Shown here piece by piece: positions 1 through 8,568 of a DNA stretch of 64,000 nucleotides. The stretch comes from Eubacteriales bacterium (lineage in GTDB: Bacteria > Bacillota > Clostridia > Lachnospirales > Lachnospiraceae), in assembly GCA_030524585.1 (NCBI GenBank), contig JAUNGJ010000004.1, forward strand, positions 21,861 to 85,860, read 5' to 3'. Position numbers and translations under genes: made by a program. The first letter of the stretch is position 1, and every line of letters starts with the position of its first letter. The notes beneath the pieces were generated by a model. That model did not search any database. It was given only the letters and a program-made list of their open reading frames with translations, and was not told where the DNA came from.

Positions 1-1375
1 GGCACTCTTCTTTTGTATAGGTCTGCACCGATTTATTCGGAATCCTCAGATCCTTCAGCTCAATCAGTTCTCCGTCCAGCCATTCTCCATAAGGCTGGCG
101 GTCCGCGTACAGATTCTTAAGCTCCTGATCATCGATCACGCGTCCCTTTACCGTATCGACCAGAAGCATTTTACCCGGATGAAGCCGTTCTTTCATGACA
201 ATCTTCGACGGATCCTGCTTCAGCACACCCACCTCGGAAGAAAGCACCAGTGTATCATCATCCGTAATATAATACCGGGAAGGACGAAGTCCGTTGCGGT
301 CCAGAACCGCACCCATGCAGTCTCCGTCAGAGAACAGAATGGATGCCGGGCCGTCCCAGGGCTCCATCATGGTCGCATAATACTGATAAAAATCCTTCTG
401 ATTCTGCGGCATACTCCGGTTATTCGCCCAGGGCTCCGGAATTGCGATCATAACTGCCAGCGGAAGCTCCATCCCGTTCATCACCATAAATTCCAGTGTG
501 TTGTCCAGCATGGCAGAGTCAGAGCCTGAGGTATCGATGGCCGGAAGAACCTTCAGCATCTCTCCCTTTAAATACAAGGATTCCATCGTCTCTTCTCTTG
601 CACGCATCTTATCCACATTTCCGCGAATGGTATTGATCTCCCCATTATGTACAATAAAACGGTTCGGATGCGCCCGCTCCCAGCTGGGATTTGTGTTGGT
701 ACTGAATCTGGAGTGCACAATGGCAATGGCAGACTCAAAGTCCTGATCCTGCAGATCTTCAAAAAACAGACGAAGCTGTCCTACCAGAAACATACCTTTA
801 TACACGATCGTCCTGCTGGAAAGGGAACACACATAGGTGTCATTGCTCTGCTCAAACACCTTGCGGACCACATAAAGCCTGCGGTCAAAGTCAAGTCCCT
901 TTTCTACCGTTTTTGGACGCTTAATAAATGCCTGCTCAATACACGGCATACACTCCAGCGCTTTCTTTCCAAGCACCTCCGACTGGATCGGCACCCTTCT
1001 CCAGCCCAGGAATTCCATTCCCTCCTTAGTCGTAATGACCTCAAATATCTTCTTTGCCTGGTTCCGTTTCAGCTCATCCTGCGGGAAGAAAAACATTCCC
1101 ACGCCGTAATCTCTTTCAGAATCCAGCTCGATTCCCAATGGCTTACAGACCTTCTTGAAAAACTTATGGGATACCTGCGTCAGGATGCCAACGCCGTCTC
1201 CAGTCTTTCCCTCTGCGTCCTTACCGGCTCTGTGTTCCAGATTCTCCACAATTTCCAGTGCATTCTCCACTGTTTTGTGGGATTTCTTTCCTTTAATATT
1301 AACCACAGCGCCGATACCGCAGTTGTCATGTTCAAACTCCGGCCTGTAAAGACCCTGCCTCTCAAATCCACTCAT
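1..1375 (-). CDS. gltB: Glutamate synthase large subunit, N-terminal part (3' end outside window)
   Basis: This is the first ~458 residues of the ammonia-assimilating glutamate synthase, which moves the amide of glutamine onto 2-oxoglutarate. The reading frame opens with MSGFERQGLYRPEFEHDNCG, so the glutaminase nucleophile is Cys19 (HDNCGIG) behind an 18-residue propeptide, as usual for GltB. Further class-II amidotransferase marks follow: HSRFSTNT, HNGEINTIRGN and DRNGLRPSRY. The start at 1375 is chosen because an AAAGGGG ribosome binding site lies at about 1384-1390; an ATG at 1379 in another frame stops after a few codons. The gene runs off the left edge, so the synthase and FMN/Fe-S parts are not visible. 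A good promoter lies 117 bp upstream. The family assignment is secure. Confidence 0.95.
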   Translation of the reverse strand, partial: MSGFERQGLYRPEFEHDNCGIGAVVNIKGKKSHKTVENALEIVENLEHRAGKDAEGKTGDGVGILTQVSHKFFKKVCKPLGIELDSERDYGVGMFFFPQDELKRNQAKKIFEVITTKEGMEFLGWRRVPIQSEVLGKKALECMPCIEQAFIKRPKTVEKGLDFDRRLYVVRKVFEQSNDTYVCSLSSRTIVYKGMFLVGQLRLFFEDLQDQDFESAIAIVHSRFSTNTNPSWERAHPNRFIVHNGEINTIRGNVDKMRAREETMESLYLKGEMLKVLPAIDTSGSDSAMLDNTLEFMVMNGMELPLAVMIAIPEPWANNRSMPQNQKDFYQYYATMMEPWDGPASILFSDGDCMGAVLDRNGLRPSRYYITDDDTLVLSSEVGVLKQDPSKIVMKERLHPGKMLLVDTVKGRVIDDQELKNLYADRQPYGEWLDGELIELKDLRIPNKSVQTYTKEEC

Positions 1376-1491
1376 ACATGCATTCCCCTTTCTATATCGG
1401 ATTTCTATGCAGACAGAAAAACAGGCGCACTAAGACTTCACCTTTGTAAAATCTACAGCACGCCCTTGTGTTGCTCATTTTATTTTTGTCT

Positions 1492-1520
1492 ATTATAGCG
1501 GAATTCCCGATGCAGGTCAA
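1492..1520 (-). promoter_or_regulatory. Sigma-A type promoter of gltB
   Basis: On the minus strand TTGACC (1515-1520) and TATAAT (1492-1497) are separated by exactly 17 bp. This leaves a leader of about 110 nt before the gltB start at 1375. No obvious T-box or riboswitch was recognised in the leader. Confidence 0.7.
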
Positions 1521-1621
1521 TCCCAAATCATCATAAAATCAATGCAAAACGAATATCAAATATATAGAATATGCACAATCCATCCGTTTTTTTCATTTAT
1601 TTTCGCTATATTTGCAGGATT

Positions 1622-2494
1622 TTAAATCTTTTCCTGCATTTTATCCCTGTATTTCAGTTTTTCTTCCATCGCCCTCAAAAACTCAAACGGAACCACAAGA
1701 TCTCCGTAACCAGTGGCAAGATCCAGACCTTTCTTCAAAGCCCCGTGAAAATCACTGCCGCCAGAGCGCAGGCATCCATACTGTAATGCAATGGATTCTG
1801 TCACCTCTCTCCAGCGATCGTCAAACTCACAGTACTGAGTCTCCAGACCATCCGCCCCCATCTCAATCAGCCTGCGGCACACATCCACACAGTGCTCCGG
1901 ATCTGCCGGGTCAATCTGATGGAGATGGGCAGTAAAAATCAGACCTCCGGCATTATGTACCAGTTCTATACATTCCCGAGGTGATAATACCTCCTTCTGC
2001 ACATAACCGGGAGTTCCCCTGCTCAAATATCTTCGGAGAGCATCCTTCAAATCAGAAGCATACCCTCTGTCAATCAGAATCTGTGCAATATGACCTCTGG
2101 CTATCACTCTGCCCTTCCCAAGCTCCTCAAGATCGCTTCGGTCAATATTATATCCAGCCTGCTTTAATTTATCTACCATTCTGAAGTTTCGATCCCTGCG
2201 GCACTCCGCCATATCATCAAGCCGCTTCATCAGCTCTTTATTTTTACAATCGACAAAAAGGGCGGTCATATGAACATCACACTCATCCACGCGCGTGCTT
2301 AACTCCACGCCGGGAACTACCTGTATGCCCAGCCGTTTTCCTTCCCGGACGGCTTCTTCCACTCCCGCAACCGTGTCGTGGTCAGTAACGGCAATCGCCG
2401 ACAGCCCTTTTTCCTTTGCATACCGAATCAGTTCCGTCGGAGTATAGGATCCATCCGATGCAGTTGTATGTGCATGTAGGTCAATAATTCTCAT
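1622..2494 (-). CDS. PHP-domain phosphoesterase
   Basis: The 290-residue protein is a stand-alone PHP (polymerase and histidinol phosphatase) metallophosphoesterase of the YciV/RNase AM and PhnPP group. The N-terminal metal motif is DLHAHTTASDGSYTP (His7, His9), followed by TDHDTVAG, PGVELS and the late motif GGSDFHG, so the metal ligands look complete. Relatives hydrolyse 3',5'-nucleotide bisphosphates, short RNA ends or cyclic ribose phosphates; the substrate here cannot be read from sequence. I start at 2494 (MRIIDLHAHT) because GAGGTGATAG at 2500-2510 is a proper ribosome binding site; a longer frame begins at 2548 without one. It is divergent from the ABC transporter operon that also encodes a metallo-beta-lactamase-fold enzyme, which may be a functional link. 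Confidence 0.85.
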   Translation of the reverse strand: MRIIDLHAHTTASDGSYTPTELIRYAKEKGLSAIAVTDHDTVAGVEEAVREGKRLGIQVVPGVELSTRVDECDVHMTALFVDCKNKELMKRLDDMAECRRDRNFRMVDKLKQAGYNIDRSDLEELGKGRVIARGHIAQILIDRGYASDLKDALRRYLSRGTPGYVQKEVLSPRECIELVHNAGGLIFTAHLHQIDPADPEHCVDVCRRLIEMGADGLETQYCEFDDRWREVTESIALQYGCLRSGGSDFHGALKKGLDLATGYGDLVVPFEFLRAMEEKLKYRDKMQEKI

Positions 2495-2851
2495 ATCCTC
2501 TATCACCTCTTTCGAGTTAAGTGTATCCGTTTCCCAGTATTTATGCAAGTATTTTTGCTCATATTTTTATCATTTGATAATTTCTATTCGATTGATAAAT
2601 TTTGCACAAACTAAAACTCATATTTCCAACAAAAAATGTGCACTTTTGTGCAATATTATTTTTACATATTTTCATTTTACACAAATTTGAATAATATTTA
2701 TCCAATTTTTTACATATTTTTGACAAATAACCCCTTTACACTTTCTACATTTCATGTTAATCTGAGAATGTAAATAATAATTTTTGCAATCGATTTTTAC
2801 ATTTGCAAACATCAACACTCTTTAGAGAGCGAACTGGGAGGAGGTTCACAA
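2495..2851. other. AT-rich divergent intergenic region with a spaced inverted repeat
   Basis: This 357-bp gap between the divergent PHP gene and the ABC transporter operon has no gene. It contains an inverted pair TTGCACAAA (2602-2610) and TTTGTGCAA (2645-2653), with 9-bp perfect arms 34 bp apart, which could be a looping operator. A plausible plus-strand promoter lies at 2735-2763. Confidence 0.4.
2735..2763 (+). promoter_or_regulatory. Probable promoter of the ABC transporter operon
   Basis: TTTACA (2735-2740) and TAATCT (2758-2763) are 17 bp apart. A TTGACA at 2720-2725 is an alternative -35 but has no good -10 at the right distance. The leader to the first ATG is about 80 nt. Confidence 0.4.
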
Positions 2852-3919
2852 ATGAAACGTTTATTATCACTTTTAGTATGCTTAATGCTAACATTCGGTC
2901 TGATCGGCTGCGCATCTGACGACCAGGCGAAAACCGACAGCAGCTCGGAAGCCAACAGCGGAGATGATGCATCCGATGAGGGGCCAAGCGGACATCTTGT
3001 CATCTACACATCCGAGCCACAGGATCTGGTTACCGAGATGCTCGAAGATTTCGTATCTAAGAATCCTGGTGTGACCTATGAATTATACCGCTCCGGCACC
3101 GGTGATGTAAAGACCAAACTTTCTACCGAGCTGGACGCCGGCGGCACCGATGCCTGTATTTTATGGTTTGCCGATCTGGCCTATATGTACGATCTGGATG
3201 ACGAGGGTCTCATCCTTCACTATTCTCCAGAAAGCGTTGCTTCTGTTCCGGACACCTACAAGTACAATGATGGTATGGGACATGAGGTCCGTGCAATCTA
3301 TTCCGTACTGGCTTATAACACGACACAGATCGACACCGCACCAAAGGATTGGGCAGATGTAACTACCGATGACTATACAGGTTCCTTAGCTCTTGCCAAC
3401 CCGGCATATTCCGGCGGCGCAATGACTACCCTGTCCGTTCATGTAGAGCCTGACAACGAAGGCCTTGTTGGCTGGGATTGGTATCAGGACCTGGCCGACA
3501 ACGATGTTAAGATGGAACAGTCCAACGGCACCCTGTTAACCAAGGTTGCTTCCGGTGAATATAAAGGCGCTGTCATCGTTGACTACCTGCCGCGCAATGC
3601 AAAGAACGAGGGTTCTCCTGTCGACTATGTATATCCGGAGTCCGGCTCCGTACTGATTCCTACACCGCTTTGCCTTCTGAACTCCATGCCGGAGGAAAGC
3701 GTAGAAGCTGCCAAAGCTTTTGTAGATTACATGTTTGAGATTGAGACTCAGAAATTATTTGTAGAGCAGGGTTACGTTCCTATCATCAGCGAAGCTGCTG
3801 AGGGAAGTGACGTACCTACCATCGACGACATAAAAGTATTACCTATGGATGTAGAATATATGCGAGAGAATTCCAGCGACATGCTGAGCAAATTCTCTGA
3901 GATGTTCGGAACACAATAG
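2852..3919 (+). CDS. ABC transporter substrate-binding lipoprotein (Fe3+/phosphonate class)
   Basis: This 355-residue protein starts with a lipoprotein signal peptide ending in LIGC (Cys20), followed by a Ser/Asp-rich linker and a periplasmic-binding-protein fold starting at HLVIYTSEP. That opening and the general arrangement match the FbpA/AfuA and 2-aminoethylphosphonate-binding class (COG1840). It captures the ligand at the outer face of the membrane and delivers it to the permease encoded next. A GGGAGGAGG ribosome binding site precedes the ATG. A hairpin with a T-run follows the gene and probably sets binding protein above permease. The ligand could be ferric iron, a phosphonate or another small anion; the sequence does not decide. 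Confidence 0.85.
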   Translation: MKRLLSLLVCLMLTFGLIGCASDDQAKTDSSSEANSGDDASDEGPSGHLVIYTSEPQDLVTEMLEDFVSKNPGVTYELYRSGTGDVKTKLSTELDAGGTDACILWFADLAYMYDLDDEGLILHYSPESVASVPDTYKYNDGMGHEVRAIYSVLAYNTTQIDTAPKDWADVTTDDYTGSLALANPAYSGGAMTTLSVHVEPDNEGLVGWDWYQDLADNDVKMEQSNGTLLTKVASGEYKGAVIVDYLPRNAKNEGSPVDYVYPESGSVLIPTPLCLLNSMPEESVEAAKAFVDYMFEIETQKLFVEQGYVPIISEAAEGSDVPTIDDIKVLPMDVEYMRENSSDMLSKFSEMFGTQ

Positions 3920-3942
3920 TACATTTGTACGCCGTATTTTAT

Positions 3943-3978
3943 CAGGAGCCGTGATTCCAGCGGCTCCTGCTGTTTTTT
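3943..3978 (+). terminator. Intra-operon attenuator between binding protein and permease
   Basis: Perfect 9-bp arms CAGGAGCCG (3943-3951) and CGGCTCCTG (3961-3969) are followed by six Ts at 3973-3978. Partial termination here would favour the binding protein over the downstream genes. Confidence 0.75.
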
Positions 3979-4006
3979 AATCTTACTTGAAAGGACGTGA
4001 CACCAT

Positions 4007-5707
4007 ATGTTTCGAAAAAAAAGCTCTTCTTCTACAAAGGGATCTATCGCCCCTACCGTCATCTGGTGGATTGTTGTGGTATTTCTTACACTGACCGTCA
4101 TCTATCCTTCCATACGCCTGATCATCAACAGTCTGAAGGTTGACGGAGGATATGGTCTTGATAATTATGCCACAGTATTCTCAGATCCCGGCATTTTAAA
4201 GAGCATGAAAAACTCCTTTATTGTTGTAATTCCTGCCACCATCTTTTCGACCATTATCGGTGTGTTTTTATCCTGGGTGGTTGTAAGGACGAATGTCCCC
4301 GGCGTCAAATACTGGAAAAGACTTCTGTCTATCCCCTATTTTATTCCTCCCTTCATCGGAGCGATTGCCTGGACCTTCCTGCTGGGGCCTGTAGGATATT
4401 TTAACAAATTCCTCATGTCCACCTTCGACCTTCAGCAGGCTCCACTGAATATCTATAGTCTGGGCGGCATGATTTTTATCATGTCCATGTACCGCTATGC
4501 GGTATCCTTCATTGTTGTACTGCCCACCATGAAGCGCATTTCCGCTTCCGTAGAAGAAGCGGCCCGTATTTCCGGCGCTTCTCCCTGGCGTACCTTAAGG
4601 GACATTACACTCCCACTAATTACGCCCTCCATTCTGGGCGCCATGCTGTTGACATTTATGTTCATCCTGGCTGATTTCGGTGTTTCTTCCGTACTCGGTG
4701 CGCCAAATCAGATCCACCTGATGACAACTCAGATATATTATATGATTTGTAACTCTTCAATCGCAAACAATCTTCAGATTGCTTCCGCCTACTCGTTGTT
4801 CCTGTCCCTGTTCGGCCTGATCGGTCTCTGGGTTTACAACAAGGTGCTGGCTACAAACAAATTTGTCGTTGTAAGCGGCAAGAGCGCAGCCGTAGAACCT
4901 ACGCGTCTGAACAGACCTGCACGCTGGATTCTGTTCGTGGTCCTGGTAATCTTTTTCCTGTTTACCACCTGCGCTCCGATCATTGCCACCCTGATCACCT
5001 CGCTGACCAAGACTTACGGCCTGCCATTCGGTCTGGATAATATGACGTTCCAGAACTTCGTTCAGATGCTTCAGATTCAGAACGTAGCCCGGGCTTTTAA
5101 AAACAGCCTATTCCTGTCCGTAACGGCCAGCATTGTTATCACACTCGTAACCCTGATCATTTCCTACATAGCTATCCGGGGCGGAGTCAGAGGTATTAAG
5201 GGTATCCGTTTTATGCAGCTGGTTGTAGTGCTGCCCTATGCAGTACCGGGCGTTATCATCGCACTGTCCATGATTCTGGCATTTTCTCAGCCCATATTCG
5301 GTCTGAGGCTCTACAACACCATCTGGATTTTGCTGATTGCCTATATTGCGCGATTTATGAATCTGGGATACAACAATATCTCCGGGGCCATCAGCCAGGT
5401 AGATGCATCCCTGGAGGAAGCCGCCCGTATTTCAGGCGCTTCACAGCTGCGGGCATTCCGTGATGTAATGCTTCCTTTACTGAAGAACAGCCTGATCAGT
5501 TCCTTTTTCCTGGTTGTGGCGCCTACGATATCCGAGCTTTCTCTGTCAGGCCTCTTATGGTCCGTAGGAAATGAAACCGTCGGTACCATCGTATTCTCAG
5601 CCAAAGAAGAAGGCCGTATCCTTTTAACTGCTGCAATCGCTATCATACTGATTATACTGGTTGTTGTCATCAACCTGCTGGTCAGCTCTCTGACTGATAA
5701 AGACTAA
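4007..5707 (+). CDS. ABC transporter permease, fused double domain (FbpB type)
   Basis: The 566-residue membrane protein carries two complete permease halves in one chain, as in FbpB-type iron transporters. Each half has an EAA loop for contact with the ATPase: EEAARISGASPWRTLRD near residue 186 and EEAARISGASQLRAFRD near residue 471. About twelve membrane segments are apparent, with a polar linker around residues 285-310. The fusion means that no partner permease is required. The gene lies between the binding protein and the ATPase, and the stop is 15 bp before the ATPase start. An AAGGACGTGA ribosome binding site supports the start. The transported ligand is not evident. Confidence 0.88.
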   Translation: MFRKKSSSSTKGSIAPTVIWWIVVVFLTLTVIYPSIRLIINSLKVDGGYGLDNYATVFSDPGILKSMKNSFIVVIPATIFSTIIGVFLSWVVVRTNVPGVKYWKRLLSIPYFIPPFIGAIAWTFLLGPVGYFNKFLMSTFDLQQAPLNIYSLGGMIFIMSMYRYAVSFIVVLPTMKRISASVEEAARISGASPWRTLRDITLPLITPSILGAMLLTFMFILADFGVSSVLGAPNQIHLMTTQIYYMICNSSIANNLQIASAYSLFLSLFGLIGLWVYNKVLATNKFVVVSGKSAAVEPTRLNRPARWILFVVLVIFFLFTTCAPIIATLITSLTKTYGLPFGLDNMTFQNFVQMLQIQNVARAFKNSLFLSVTASIVITLVTLIISYIAIRGGVRGIKGIRFMQLVVVLPYAVPGVIIALSMILAFSQPIFGLRLYNTIWILLIAYIARFMNLGYNNISGAISQVDASLEEAARISGASQLRAFRDVMLPLLKNSLISSFFLVVAPTISELSLSGLLWSVGNETVGTIVFSAKEEGRILLTAAIAIILIILVVVINLLVSSLTDKD

Positions 5708-5722
5708 TAGGAGGTATTCATA

Positions 5723-6793
5723 ATGGGAAAATTATCAATTCGAAATCTGACAAAAGCCTACGGTGACCATACCGTAGTAAACAAAGTGAATATAGAAGTA
5801 GAAGACAGCGAGCTGCTGACCATCGTAGGCCCTTCCGGGTGTGGCAAAACCACGATTCTCCGTATGATCGCAGGTTTTATCGAGCCTACCGGCGGTCAGA
5901 TCTATCTGGATGACCAGCTGCTTGTTGACGTGGAAAACCACGTACCTCCGGTTGTTCCCGAGAAGCGTAATGTAGGTATGGTATTTCAATCCTATGCAGT
6001 ATGGCCCCACATGAAGGTTTTCGACAATGTGGCCTATCCGCTGAAGCTTCGTAAAGTCAGTAAAGACGTTATTCAAAGCGAAGTTATGCGCGTACTGAAA
6101 CTCGTTCATCTGGAAGGTCTGGAAAAACGTATGGCACACGAGCTGTCCGGAGGCCAGCAGCAGCGTGTAGCGCTGGCGCGCGCGCTGGTCATGAAACCAA
6201 AGCTTCTTCTGCTGGACGAGCCTTTATCCAATCTGGATGCGGCTCTCCGAGAAGAAATGCGCGGTGAGATCAAAGAGATTCAGCGGACACAGCATATCAC
6301 TATTATCAACGTAACACACGATCAGATTGAAGCCATGACCATGTCCGACAAGGTTGCCGTAGTCAGAACGGGTGTATTGGAGCAGTTTGCCTCTCCCTAT
6401 GAATTATATGAGGCGCCTGTGAATACATTTGTCGCAAAATTTATTGGCTCTGCCAACATTCTGCCGGCTACCAGGAAGGCAGATGCGAAAAAAGATGCGA
6501 ATGGCATGATGGACGTTATCGTAGCCGGCTGCTATCCGATGAAGGTTCCATATGTTGAATCGAATAAAGAGAACGGATTTGTAGCTGTCCGCGCACATCA
6601 CATGGCTCCAAATGAGGCTTCTCCTCTGAAAGCACATATTCGCCGAGCTCTGTACCAGGGCAGCCAGATTGAATACTACCTGGAAGCTCCCGGCTGCGAG
6701 ATGTTCCGTCTGTTAACCGATGTCAGCTTCATTCAGCCCGAAGGAGCGAATATTGCTGTTGATATCCGGAAGGCGGTGTGGCTGGATGAGTAA
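5723..6793 (+). CDS. ABC transporter ATP-binding protein (FbpC/PotA type)
   Basis: This 356-residue ATPase powers the transporter encoded upstream. Visible motifs are Walker A GPSGCGKTT (about residues 36-44), signature LSGGQQQRVALARAL, Walker B LLLLDEPLSNLD and the switch histidine in NVTHDQ. The C-terminal ~120 residues form the TOBE-type regulatory region found in FbpC, PotA and PhnT proteins. An AGGAGG site precedes the ATG. The last codons overlap the start of the following hydrolase gene, which suggests translational coupling and a shared role. Confidence 0.92.
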   Translation: MGKLSIRNLTKAYGDHTVVNKVNIEVEDSELLTIVGPSGCGKTTILRMIAGFIEPTGGQIYLDDQLLVDVENHVPPVVPEKRNVGMVFQSYAVWPHMKVFDNVAYPLKLRKVSKDVIQSEVMRVLKLVHLEGLEKRMAHELSGGQQQRVALARALVMKPKLLLLDEPLSNLDAALREEMRGEIKEIQRTQHITIINVTHDQIEAMTMSDKVAVVRTGVLEQFASPYELYEAPVNTFVAKFIGSANILPATRKADAKKDANGMMDVIVAGCYPMKVPYVESNKENGFVAVRAHHMAPNEASPLKAHIRRALYQGSQIEYYLEAPGCEMFRLLTDVSFIQPEGANIAVDIRKAVWLDE

Positions 6794-7538
6794 TTTTACC
6801 TTTAAAGTCAATATCCTGGGCTGGTGGGGAGCATTTCCACAGCCCGGAGGCGCCACCTGCGGAGTTCTGGTCACGACAAGCGAAGGCAAGTTTCTTCTGG
6901 ATTGCGGCGGCGGTGTATTATCCAAATACTTTGAACACGCGAATCTGACGGATCAGTTTCAGGGTGTGCTGCTCTCCCATCTTCACTATGACCATATGGG
7001 GGATGTCGGCTGTCTCTATTACGCGATCAATTATGCGCTTCGGGTAGGCTTACGCACCGGCAAGCCTCAGATTTATGCTCCTGCCACTCCCGCCACCATG
7101 TGGGATGCCGTACAGTATCCTTTCTGTGATACCCACGTACTGAGCGACGGCATGAAGCTTCGTATGGCCGGAGCCGATATTACCGTCAAAAAGGTAAATC
7201 ATACCATTGAATGCTATGCCTTTCGCATTGAGAAGAACGGAAAGACCCTCGTATATTATACAGATACGACTTACGACCCTTCTCATACCGAATTCCTGTC
7301 AGGAGCAGACCTTTTGATCTGCGAAGCTACGATTTCTATGGGAACCAGACATACCATAGGCGCCGGACACATGACGGATATCGAAGCCGGACAATCCGCC
7401 GCTAACGGCAAAGTAAAGGAGCTTTGTCTATACCATCTTCCAAGCGACGGCGACATTCCATTCATGAGGATTCGTGCCGGTTCTGTATACGATGGTGCAA
7501 TTTACACGCCGGATATCCGCTCAGAATTCACGATCTAA
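6786..7538 (+). CDS. Metallo-beta-lactamase-fold hydrolase
   Basis: This 250-residue cytoplasmic hydrolase has the metal motif SHLHYDHMGD (HxHxDH) near residue 65, a CEATIS segment carrying a likely ligand, and a late GAGHMT histidine, so a two-metal site looks intact. It resembles the RNase Z/PhnP/YycJ branch that cleaves phosphodiesters, rather than a beta-lactamase. I start at 6786 (MSNFTFKVN), which overlaps the ATPase stop codon; the longer frame from 6720 lies wholly inside the ATPase gene. Being coupled to an ABC transporter, it probably acts on the imported compound or a derivative. The substrate is unknown. Confidence 0.8.
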   Translation: MSNFTFKVNILGWWGAFPQPGGATCGVLVTTSEGKFLLDCGGGVLSKYFEHANLTDQFQGVLLSHLHYDHMGDVGCLYYAINYALRVGLRTGKPQIYAPATPATMWDAVQYPFCDTHVLSDGMKLRMAGADITVKKVNHTIECYAFRIEKNGKTLVYYTDTTYDPSHTEFLSGADLLICEATISMGTRHTIGAGHMTDIEAGQSAANGKVKELCLYHLPSDGDIPFMRIRAGSVYDGAIYTPDIRSEFTI

Positions 7539-7591
7539 AACGGGAACCCGGCAAACTTTTTACAAACCACAGTAATTAGGAGGTAAGAGTG

Positions 7592-8281
7592 ATGCTGCCG
7601 ATATTTGATGGACTTCGTGATTTTACATTTTTATCCATCACAATGCGAATTTTATTTTCTTCTCTCTCTGCCGGCCTGATCGGTTTTGAACGCGGACGTG
7701 CCGGACGTGCCGCCGGTCTCAGGACCCATATTCTGGTGTCCCTGGGCGCCTGCATCGTAATGTGCGTGGACCACTATCTGGTAGTAGCGATCAATCCCGC
7801 TGCAGACCCTGCCCGTCTGGGTGCGCAGGTCATCAATGGAATTGGCTTTCTTGGCGCCGGAACCATCCTGGCAACGGGCAAACGTGTGACCGGCCTTACA
7901 ACTGCCGCCGGACTATGGACAACTGCCTGCGTAGGATTGGCGTATGGAGCCGGATACTTTGAAGGCGGACTTCTGGTAACCATCGTAATGCCCATTGTAA
8001 TGATTATCCTGCACAGATTGGAAGGACATACTTCAACACTGATCGGCATGGAGCTTCTGGTGGAAATTACAGCCCCGGAGGATATCCCCTGTCTGCTGGA
8101 AACCACAAGAAAATGCGGCGGGCATGTAGAAAACGTCCGAATTAATGATGATTCAAAGAAGGTTAAAAAAGGCCATATACTGGTCCGTCTCTCCCTAAGA
8201 GTCGGACGCACCTTTGATTCATCCGAAATACTGGATGCTCTGTCAAAAAAGATAACGGTAATCCGTTTTGAAGAACTTTGA
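7592..8281 (+). CDS. MgtC/SapB family membrane protein
   Basis: This 229-residue protein has an N-terminal membrane domain with family motifs GLIGFERGRAGRAAGLRTH, INGIGFLGAGTI and GLTTAAGLWTTA, and a C-terminal soluble ACT-like domain from about residue 145. MgtC proteins affect Mg2+ and phosphate homeostasis and F-type ATPase activity in other bacteria. ATG 7592 is preferred over GTG 7589 because AGGAGG at 7579-7584 is then 7-8 bp away. It is the last gene of the transporter operon, 53 bp after the hydrolase. Its presence hints at phosphate- or magnesium-linked physiology, which is an inference only. Confidence 0.85.
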   Translation: MLPIFDGLRDFTFLSITMRILFSSLSAGLIGFERGRAGRAAGLRTHILVSLGACIVMCVDHYLVVAINPAADPARLGAQVINGIGFLGAGTILATGKRVTGLTTAAGLWTTACVGLAYGAGYFEGGLLVTIVMPIVMIILHRLEGHTSTLIGMELLVEITAPEDIPCLLETTRKCGGHVENVRINDDSKKVKKGHILVRLSLRVGRTFDSSEILDALSKKITVIRFEEL

Positions 8282-8340
8282 TTTGTCTGTTTTAGCAGCT
8301 TTCTTCTCAAAAAAACCGAAAAATGTAATAAGGTTATCCA

Positions 8341-8369
8341 TTTACAATAAGCTTTTGTTGTACTATACT
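8341..8369 (+). promoter_or_regulatory. Promoter of the ispG operon
   Basis: TTTACA (8341-8346) and TATACT (8364-8369) are separated by 17 bp. Transcription should begin near 8376, giving a leader of about 190 nt before ispG. Confidence 0.65.
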
Positions 8370-8378
8370 AGAATAGAA

Positions 8379-8423
8379 ATATACTGCTTCTACATAATTT
8401 TGGTAAATGGAGAAGCAGTATAT
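8379..8423 (+). ncRNA. Long hairpin at the 5' end of the ispG leader
   Basis: Perfect 13-bp arms ATATACTGCTTCT (8379-8391) and AGAAGCAGTATAT (8411-8423) enclose a 19-nt loop. No T-run follows, so it is not a simple terminator. It begins only a few bases after the predicted transcript start. A second smaller GCAGCC/GGCTGC hairpin lies at about 8527-8552, just before the ispG ribosome binding site. This could be a stabilising 5' structure or a regulatory leader; no known riboswitch class was recognised. Confidence 0.4.
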
Positions 8424-8568
8424 TGATTGTATTTACATGAATATGACAATATGCGAAGACTAACCTGAATATTTTAAGTAATAAAAAACAGAAGATAACC
8501 ACTAGAACGGTATTTTCTGCAATTTGCAGCCCTGGCGGAACAGGCCGGCTGCTTTGGAGGAAGAAGCT

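Noticed and set aside
647-1498. Long plus-strand open frame opposite gltB
   Set aside because: It is antisense to the well-supported gltB frame, has no ribosome binding site and no recognisable motifs.
8524-8568. Longer ispG start at 8524
   Set aside because: It would place leader hairpin sequence in the protein; GGAGGAAG fits the ATG at 8569.
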